Shown piece by piece: positions 58,305 through 64,000 of a stretch of 64,000 nucleotides of DNA. This DNA comes from Eurosta solidaginis. Taxonomy: Eukaryota > Arthropoda > Insecta > Diptera > Tephritidae. The notes under the pieces are model-generated. The model did no database searches. It was not told where the DNA came from and saw only the letters and a list, made by a program, of their open reading frames with translations. Positions within the stretch are counted from its first letter, which is position 1. Each line of letters begins with the position of its first letter. The DNA lies in NCBI RefSeq assembly GCF_040869045.1, contig NC_090323.1:151362426-151426425 (forward strand). Direction: 5' to 3'. The position numbers were made by a program, and so were the translations under genes.

Positions 58305-59731
58305 CACTGCTTTACAAAAACGAGCTTTAGTTCTGTCCTATGAATCAAATATACTTTTTCGGAAAGGGGAGAAAAAATAATAAAAATGTGAGGCGTAGGA
58401 TAACCTTATTAAGGTTCAGTTGGACTTATATATGACTATCAATAGAAATTTGACGCGTCCAACGCTTTTATTTAATTGTCTGATTAACGCCCTAGATTGA
58501 TGAGGAGTGAGATGACTAGTACCTAGTACCTACCTAATTATTTTGTAGTATTTAATATTATTATTACTTCATGTAATTATTGTTTTCAATAAAACCGTTT
58601 AACTTAAATTTTTTTTTTTTTCAATTATTTTATTTTCAAGTTTTTAGTCTTTATCTAATTGCCTATTATTTCTCAATACATTTAGTTCATTTAGTGACTC
58701 ATTATTACAAGGACTCTTTCCTGACAACTGGTTATAATCTAAGTCCTCAATGCATAATCCTTCCAAAGGTTTTACTCGACTCTGCGCCACGTATGCTTGT
58801 CCCTCCTCCAACTACAAAATATTTTGATGTCACTTGCACCGGACTGAATGTAATGTTTGTTCCAAATATGAGCCAAATAGGACATCATAGGTCGCTTTCT
58901 AATCATGTATGTATGTGTTCGAAATATGGACCAAATCGGACCACAAATGCGATTTTTTTATATCTCAATCCTTGCGCCCCCTAGCGGCGATTTTTTCATA
59001 GGTCGATTTCTGTTCATGTATGTATTACGTGTTCCAAATATGAACCAAATCGGACCACAAATACTATTTTTTGAAATATTTCGATCCATGCGCCACCTAT
59101 CGGAATTTTTTTCTTATTATGGCATTGTCATCGGGTTCTGAACTATATCCCAAGTTTCAAGCTTGTAGCTTATCGGGAAGTTACTTAAATTTCAATTACA
59201 AAATTCGCCTGCCGTCCACCATGTCAAGTCAAGCTAAATAAAACCGTTTAAAAATACACTTTTAAATAAACAGTTTAGTGTTAGAAAGTTACTATTGATA
59301 AACTACAAATATATGGAGTAGGATGGGTCGAAAAACAAATTTTGTTTCGGAACGATTTAGTAGTTTAAAAATTTGAAGTCCCTTCAAGTTATGCCAAAAA
59401 AAGTGATAAAAAAAAATAAAAAATAAAAATTCAGGAAAATCTGAGAATTAATAAAAAATATATATTTTTTTTTTTATTTTGACGTGATACAGACATTTCC
59501 GCGAGTCTGCCTGCAAAAACTCAGCTCGATTGAATCACGGAAAAAGGGCTAAAAATCGATCCAAAAACTTCCACTCAGGCGGACAGACGGACCCTACGAG
59601 CTTTATTCTTTATACATAAAAAAAATTCTGACGTGTACATGAAAATCGCCGATACACGTGTATTTTTATTTTTTCTCCCTTTTCCGGAAAAGTATATTTG
59701 GTTCATAGGACAGAATGTGTGTAATGCGGTG
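58305..59731. mobile_element. Non-autonomous DNA element with TAA target duplication
   Basis: Inverted ends: CACTGCTTTACAAAAACGAG ... TTCTGTCCTATGAATCAAAT at the left, and the complement (ATTTGGTTCATAGGACAGAA ... GCGGTG) at the right. TAA flanks both sides. The uninterrupted satellite at 52,931 and 45,580 reads TTAATAAGTTTTCTC, so the insertion duplicated TAA, consistent with PIF/Harbinger. The interior has no transposase. It includes about 2.5 copies of a repeat of about 120 bases (58,860-59,110). Confidence 0.72.
58860..59110 (+). repeat. Short tandem repeat of about 120 bp
   Basis: CCAAATATGA(G/A)CCAAAT at about 58,861 and 59,034, and GAAATATGGACCAAATCGGA at 58,920, alternate with CATAGGTCG-TTTCT-TCATGT. 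The repeats keep CAAATCGGACCACAAAT. It lies inside the TAA-flanked element. Confidence 0.7.
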
Positions 59732-59784
59732 TAAGTTTTTTCAGATAAACACTGAGCTTTCAAAACGTGGTTGGGACCCCACAT

Positions 59785-60726
59785 TATGGCCACAGTGACA
59801 TCCTAACAAGGCTCGCCGATGTGGATTCGATAACAGATTACCTCTCAAAAACATTGATCTTCGAGAGAAATTACAAGGTGCAGATACCCTCTACAACGGA
59901 TTGGTCGGCCGACAAAGTTCACAGGGAGGGGGTCACCTCACTCTACACTGACGGATCCAAAATGGACTGCGACGTTGGCGCAGGTGTCTTCTCCAACCAG
60001 CTAAAAGTCGCAATCCCCATCCGTCTTACAGCTAGCATCTTCCAAGCAGAGCTGCAAGGAATAGAGAGGGCCTGCATCTTCTTGCTGCAGAACCGGATAG
60101 ACGGTGAGGTAGTCAAGCGGCGCTCAAAGCGCTAGAATCACCGTACACATCCTCTAAAGCCGTCGATAACTGTAAGAGGGTGCTACGTGAAGCAGCTAGC
60201 CAGGCAGCTATCACACTCAGCTGGGTACCCAGCCACAGGAGCATTGACGGCAACGAAAAAGCGGATGAAATAGCAAAGGCAGGAGCATCATTTGACATCA
60301 CGGAAGCAGTCACGGTGCATCGGCCACTCACATCAATTAAAAGAGATATTCTCACGTGTCAAGAAAATAGCAATCAGTGATTGGCACTCTACGGACACCT
60401 GTAGAATCACCAAACTAATATGGCCAGAGTACAACCAGAAAAGAACCTATGATCTACTAAATAGGTCTAGGAAAGAAATATACAGAATCACGGTCACTAC
60501 TATAGGGTACTGGCCGTTTGACCCGCACGCGAGTAGAATGGGTATCCCCTACAATGAGAAGTGTAGGAGCTGTAGACAGGAGGGTGCCGAGGAATCGGTT
60601 ACTCACTTCCGCTGCGAGTGCCCAGCTCTCACGAATTTTCGGTCCCGAACTCTATGCAAGTATGTGTTTCCGGACTTACGGGCGGTGTCAAACTGCCGAG
60701 TCAAGGTTAGGTTGAACTGGCCGGTC
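59785..60726 (+). mobile_element. 5'-truncated LINE fragment: RNase H and C-terminal tail
   Basis: Plus-strand LINE piece. 59,767-60,135 contains SLYTDGSKMDCDVGAGVFSN and IFQAELQGIERACIF; a small deletion near 60,105 removes the DSQ motif and shifts the frame. It resumes with ITLSWVPSHRSIDGNEKADE (60,180-60,380) and the Cys/His tail CRSCRQEGAEESVTHFRCEC (60,292-60,753). The insertion replaced roughly 60 bases of the satellite unit. The last 24 bases (GGTTAGGTTGAACTGGCCGG region) equal the antisense 3' end of the LOA/I copies, an odd chimeric join. Confidence 0.78.
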
Positions 60727-61110
60727 GTAAACTCATTTGCAAAATTTCTATAGAAACCGTCTAAAACTAATTAATTTTACAAACATAAGAAAGATGGAAA
60801 GATGCTTAAATCCATTACAAATTATGGTCACATTAACATTTTGAACGAGATTTTGATTATGTCATCCCGCTTAAGTTCGAGCAGTGTTGTCACACAAAAT
60901 GTATTGCTCTACACCCAACTCTGGTTATGTGACGGTATACGATAGAACATGTTAGCAGTTTCCAAACAAATGAAACTAATTAGTGTACGCTTTGTTCTTT
61001 TCATAAAAACATAAAGCTAATATAATAAGACATTTCTATAAAATGTCATTTTAAAAAGCTGTATAAATATTTTGTATTTTTCATCATCAAGGGCATTGAA
61101 AACATTAAGC

Positions 61111-61249
61111 TTACAAAATTGCTTAGACATTAGTCAAATTTGAAGTTTTTCCTATTTGTTGTTATAAATCCACTTGGTAAATGAAATATCATTGATATAA
61201 AGCTCTTTTTTGCAAAGATATGTCTTATTTTATTCGTCCACGACCCTTT
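61111..61249. other. Unassigned spacer
   Basis: AT-rich sequence between the last satellite unit and the family A fragment; nothing recognised. Confidence 0.4.
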
Positions 61250-61822
61250 TAAAAATCTTTTATATAAAAGTGGGAGTGGTCCTTAACCGTTTTCGTTAAT
61301 TTTTCTTCAAAGCATTCCTTATAGTAAAGGCAACCTCTCTGCCGAACATTGTTACGATAGGTTTAACGATTTTTGATTTATGATTAATAATATTTGTAAA
61401 ATTGACTTTATGACAAATGCCAGGCACATTTAAAAAAAAATAAAATTTTTATCCAAAGTCTCAATATCAGTCCACACGTCAAATTTCAACGTTCTAGGTG
61501 TATGATTTACTAAATAATCAGGTTTTTTGTGTTTTCGAAAATTTTATATATATATACAGTGGATGTGGTTATCATCCGATTTCGCTCATATTCAATACCA
61601 ATCTATTCTGGGTCCAGATAAGCTCGTGTACCGATTTTGGTGAAGATATCTCAATATTTACTCAAGTTATCGTGTTAACGGGCGGGCATGACTCAATCAA
61701 ATTTTTTTTTCGATACTGATGATATTGATATATGGAAGTCTATATCTATCTCGATTCCTTTATACCTGCAAAACCAATTAAAGTTATAATACCCTGTGTA
61801 CAGGTACAACTGGGTATAAAAA
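61250..61822 (+). mobile_element. Family A-related 3' end, diverged
   Basis: It contains AAAGTGGGAGTGGTCCTTAA, the block CTCAAGTTATCGTGTTAACG (61,660-61,680) and GATATATGGAAGTCTATATC, ending CAACTGGGTATAAAAATT. The end differs from other copies (ACCCTGTGTACAGGTACAAC in place of ACTCTGTGAGCTCTGCTCAA), so this is an older or separate subfamily. It ends about 180 bases upstream of the protease-homolog start codon. Confidence 0.75.
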
Positions 61823-61936
61823 TTGCCTTTCTATCAATAGCCTTAATTAAAATGAAAAAGTGTTTTTATTGTTCAAATTCCTGAAATCTAGATGGAAACG
61901 TTTTTGCTTATTTTTTATTCACACGACCCAATTACG

Positions 61937-61944
61937 TATAAATA
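61937..61944 (+). promoter_or_regulatory. TATA box of the protease-homolog gene
   Basis: TATAAATA lies 67 bases upstream of the ATG. Transcription would start about 30 bases downstream, near 61,965-61,972, giving a leader of about 35 bases. The start codon context AAAATGTG (AAA at -3 to -1) is good for flies. Confidence 0.6.
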
Positions 61945-62003
61945 CCGGCCACAAAATTGATCTTATTGTATTTATACTTAAAAAGCGGTAGAAATAGTCT
62001 AAA

Positions 62004-62768
62004 ATGTGTATACGCAATTATTTAACGCTCTTGTCTGTCATACTTGGCTGCATTTTTACTTTCACGAATTCGGAATATCGCATAGTAGGTGGCAAGGATT
62101 GCAATATAGAGAATAGTCCTTATTTGGTCTCCATACGTTACAACGACAAAAATTATTGCGTTGGGTCGTTACTAACTTTCCAGAAAGTTGTTACAGCTGC
62201 AAGTTGTGTGGGAAAATTGAAGAAGCACTTGTGCACTGTTGTAGCCGGTGTGTCGAATTTTCATGATATGTCTGAGTATCGACAAGTTAGCAATGTGGAG
62301 GATGTAACTTGTTATCCCAACTATAATTCCACTACAAAATATTTGAATATTGCTGTGGTGACAGTGTGTGAATTGTTTAAAAAGAGTCCAAGGGTAAACA
62401 CAATACCATTTTTCAATTGCCCATTTGGCACACTCAGAGATATGCAAGTTAGTGGATGGGGTTGGAGAACTCGACTATATGGGAGGACATCGGATATACT
62501 CCAATCTGCTGTCTTGAAGTCAATTGAATTAGAAAATTGTAAGAAGCGTTACGGTAGCGCACATATTACTTTAACAGATGCAGTAATTTGTGCTGGTAAT
62601 TCTACAGCTGATGTGTGTAATGAAGATTTTGGGACTCCGGGCGTTATAGATGGAACACTTTGTGCAGTGGCATCATTTAATCTTGGTTGTGCGACGCTTT
62701 TACCGACTATTTTTGTAAATGTAAGTCATCCTGAAGTTATGAAATTTTTAATAAGAGAGGTGTTGTAA
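62004..62768 (+). CDS. Secreted S1A serine protease homolog lacking the catalytic triad
   Basis: A 254-residue single-exon gene, normal length for a fly trypsin-like protein. Residues 1-22 form a signal peptide and 23-26 a very short propeptide ending in Arg26. Ile27-Val-Gly-Gly is the usual mature N-terminus, so activation cleavage seems kept. All three catalytic positions are changed: TAAHC is TAASC (His to Ser67), the Asp of the DIAxV motif is Asn115 (YLNIAVV), and GDSGGP is EDFGTP (Ser to Phe209). The residue equivalent to trypsin Asp189 (Asp203) remains, but the SWG substrate-binding strand is SFN (224-226). Conserved pairs C52/C68, C179/C196 and C205/C229 can be aligned, with extra cysteines (77, 103, 122, 220). 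It should therefore be a secreted, non-catalytic trypsin fold. In insects such homologs act in immunity, clotting or reproduction; which applies here is unknown. The frame is intact and has its own TATA box and poly(A) signal, so I favour a real gene over a pseudogene. Confidence 0.88.
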   Translation: MCIRNYLTLLSVILGCIFTFTNSEYRIVGGKDCNIENSPYLVSIRYNDKNYCVGSLLTFQKVVTAASCVGKLKKHLCTVVAGVSNFHDMSEYRQVSNVEDVTCYPNYNSTTKYLNIAVVTVCELFKKSPRVNTIPFFNCPFGTLRDMQVSGWGWRTRLYGRTSDILQSAVLKSIELENCKKRYGSAHITLTDAVICAGNSTADVCNEDFGTPGVIDGTLCAVASFNLGCATLLPTIFVNVSHPEVMKFLIREVL

Positions 62769-62956
62769 TTAACCGACTAATGAGTGGAAAATCCCCCTAA
62801 CTCGGCTGAACGCCTCATTACAGAACTTTTTTCATATACTTTACAGCCCACGTCAAAGCACATATTCTAAGATAGAACTTTTTTGAAACGGCAGCTGAGA
62901 TAGGGTAATATTCCAATCAGCGGTCGAAATGGCGACATTTTTTCATGTTACTTTCA

Positions 62957-62962
62957 AATAAA
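62957..62962 (+). terminator. Candidate poly(A) signal AATAAA
   Basis: The first canonical AATAAA downstream of the protease-homolog stop codon. It is conserved at 172-177 in the duplicate flank. Confidence 0.5.
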
Positions 62963-63706
62963 TGTTTATAATTGCGATTTAAAAAAAATATTTTTGATTG
63001 TATTCAATGAAGATGTGAGAAATACAAATGCCTTAGGTTTTGTGATGAAACTTTATTCTTAGCTTAAAAGTTCCCTCTTGCGGAATAAGTACTTTATGGC
63101 CCTGGCAAACTCCGTTCGAAACAGCTGATGCAATCAACCTTATGGAAATCAATGTATTCTGTTATTGATGCCATAGCATAACGCCTTAGGGATAACCATA
63201 CCGTAGCTAAGCAATTTGTTTTTGGTTGAAGTATATAGCTGAGCCTAGCCTAGCAGTTCACCAATAAATAATTAATTTCTTTCAAAACTCAATAAATCGC
63301 TTGAATAGGGGCAAATATCAAACTATATTTTTGCTGCTTTTAAAATTTGTTTAGGAAGAAACAACTTTGAAAAACTGGAGCAGTATCGTTCATCTGACAT
63401 TTCATTGTAACCCCATTTAACACGAACCGAAAGTGATATTGATTCAAACGATCAATATATAAATATGTGGAACTATGGAATTGGTAGCAAATTGTTAATC
63501 TAATAAGTTATCGTGTTGTGGGGACTAGTTCACCATGTTATTTGTTCAATTTACCATTTTTGAGTTACTATTATTCAAAAAATGCTTTTCGATTCGATGT
63601 AGAACAGGATAGGGATCCTGATGTAATTCAAAGAAGCCATACAAGTTCCAGAAAAATATATCGGCAATGAACGTCTTTGTTACAAGAAATAGATTTACTA
63701 CTCTTT

Positions 63707-64000
63707 ACGAAACTTCACTACCTTATTATAGCAGGCGCCTTTTCGATGGTGTGAGGGCTTAGCCGAACTCCATAGCGCCTGGCGGGATGTCGGGGACCAA
63801 GAACTGCCAACTTTCTAATCCAGGGTCAGGGTGTTATGCGGGCCGTGCCTATTGGATGATTTGAAGCCGGCGGGTATTTCCGGCTGTAGTTGAACGGAGC
63901 CTTCTCGGCAAGTAATGACTACCTTTCCACAGCAAGGTTCGCTGTTGGGGCGGACGGTTTTTATCTTCATTTTTAACATTCGCACGCTGAGCCTGTTATG
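63707..64000 (+). mobile_element. LOA/I-type LINE fragment, 5' end only (second copy)
   Basis: Duplicate of 963-1,256 within the duplicated flank. It runs to the end of the window, so whether more of the element follows cannot be seen. Confidence 0.65.

Larger units (their letters stand above)
52641..61110 (+). repeat. 0.58 kb satellite array interrupted by three insertions
   Basis: Satellite segments at 52,641-52,984, 57,788-58,304, 59,732-59,784 and 60,727-61,110 are consecutive parts of tandem units. Each unit starts CCCCA(C/T)ATTCTCTTGT and ends ACGCGGTTGGGACC. With insertions removed, the middle unit is about 0.56 kb. Insertions: a hAT-like composite (52,985-57,787), a TAA-flanked element (58,305-59,731) and a truncated LINE (59,785-60,726). 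No coding capacity in the satellite itself. Confidence 0.82.
62797..64000 (+). repeat. Direct duplicate of window start (gene 3' flank)
   Basis: Collinear with 1-1,256. It includes the AATAAA at 62,957-62,962, the likely poly(A) signal of the gene ending at 62,768 and about 190 bases beyond its stop. The copies differ by many substitutions and several indels, so the duplication is not recent. Confidence 0.85.

Noticed and set aside
62172..62447. 91-residue minus-strand frame overlapping the protease homolog
   Set aside because: Antisense shadow of a well-supported gene, with no domain of its own.

Overview
The window looks like nuclear DNA of a higher fly (Diptera). A tephritid fruit fly is the most likely source: the 2.8 kb repeat family that opens with a hairpin around GTTCGGGTGTAACCGAAC, the LOA/I-, R1- and Jockey-type retrotransposons and the hAT remnants are all of kinds I associate with tephritid genomes. 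This is recognition from memory, not a search. There are no bacterial genes, rRNA or canonical tRNA genes. Almost everything is mobile or repeat-derived; one intact, apparently single-copy-style gene is visible, at 62,004-62,768.

Layout. 1-1,256 is a diverged direct copy of 62,797-64,000, the sequence just downstream of that gene, so the window appears to run from the 3' flank of one copy of a tandemly duplicated gene to the 3' flank of the next. 1,257-14,141 holds retrotransposon remnants (two LOA/I-type LINEs, two solo LTRs and an LTR fragment) and two dead hAT transposases, with clear nesting. 14,142-22,740 has a deletion derivative of the 2.8 kb family (family A), a PIF/Harbinger-like element with a TTA target duplication, and a dead R1-type LINE containing another LINE.

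22,914-52,418 is the most striking part: family A copies carrying 129-bp minisatellite arrays, organised into a large palindrome (arms about 29.6-37.1 kb and 43.0-50.5 kb; paired coordinates sum to about 80,131) around a 5.85 kb spacer, most of which is an expanded array of about 37 units. Each arm holds the same nested series: family A, a dead hAT, a Jockey-type LINE in the hAT with a 16-bp target duplication, a 0.58 kb satellite, and family A again. The inner arms are nearly identical by eye; the outer ends diverge, and the right outer end carries variants of another family A copy at 23.1-25.3 kb.

52,641-61,110 is a 0.58 kb satellite array split by three insertions (a hAT-like composite, a TAA-flanked element and a truncated LINE). 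61,250-61,820 is a family A 3' end. It is followed by the promoter and single exon of a secreted trypsin-fold protein in which all three catalytic-triad positions are substituted, that is, a serine protease homolog.

Functionally there is no operon or pathway here. The themes are (i) a duplicated pseudoprotease locus split by some 60 kb of repeats and (ii) a repeat-built palindrome whose transcript would fold into a long hairpin, which could make it a small-RNA source or a gene-conversion hotspot (inference only). Alignments were made by eye, and boundaries are generally good to about 10-50 bases.
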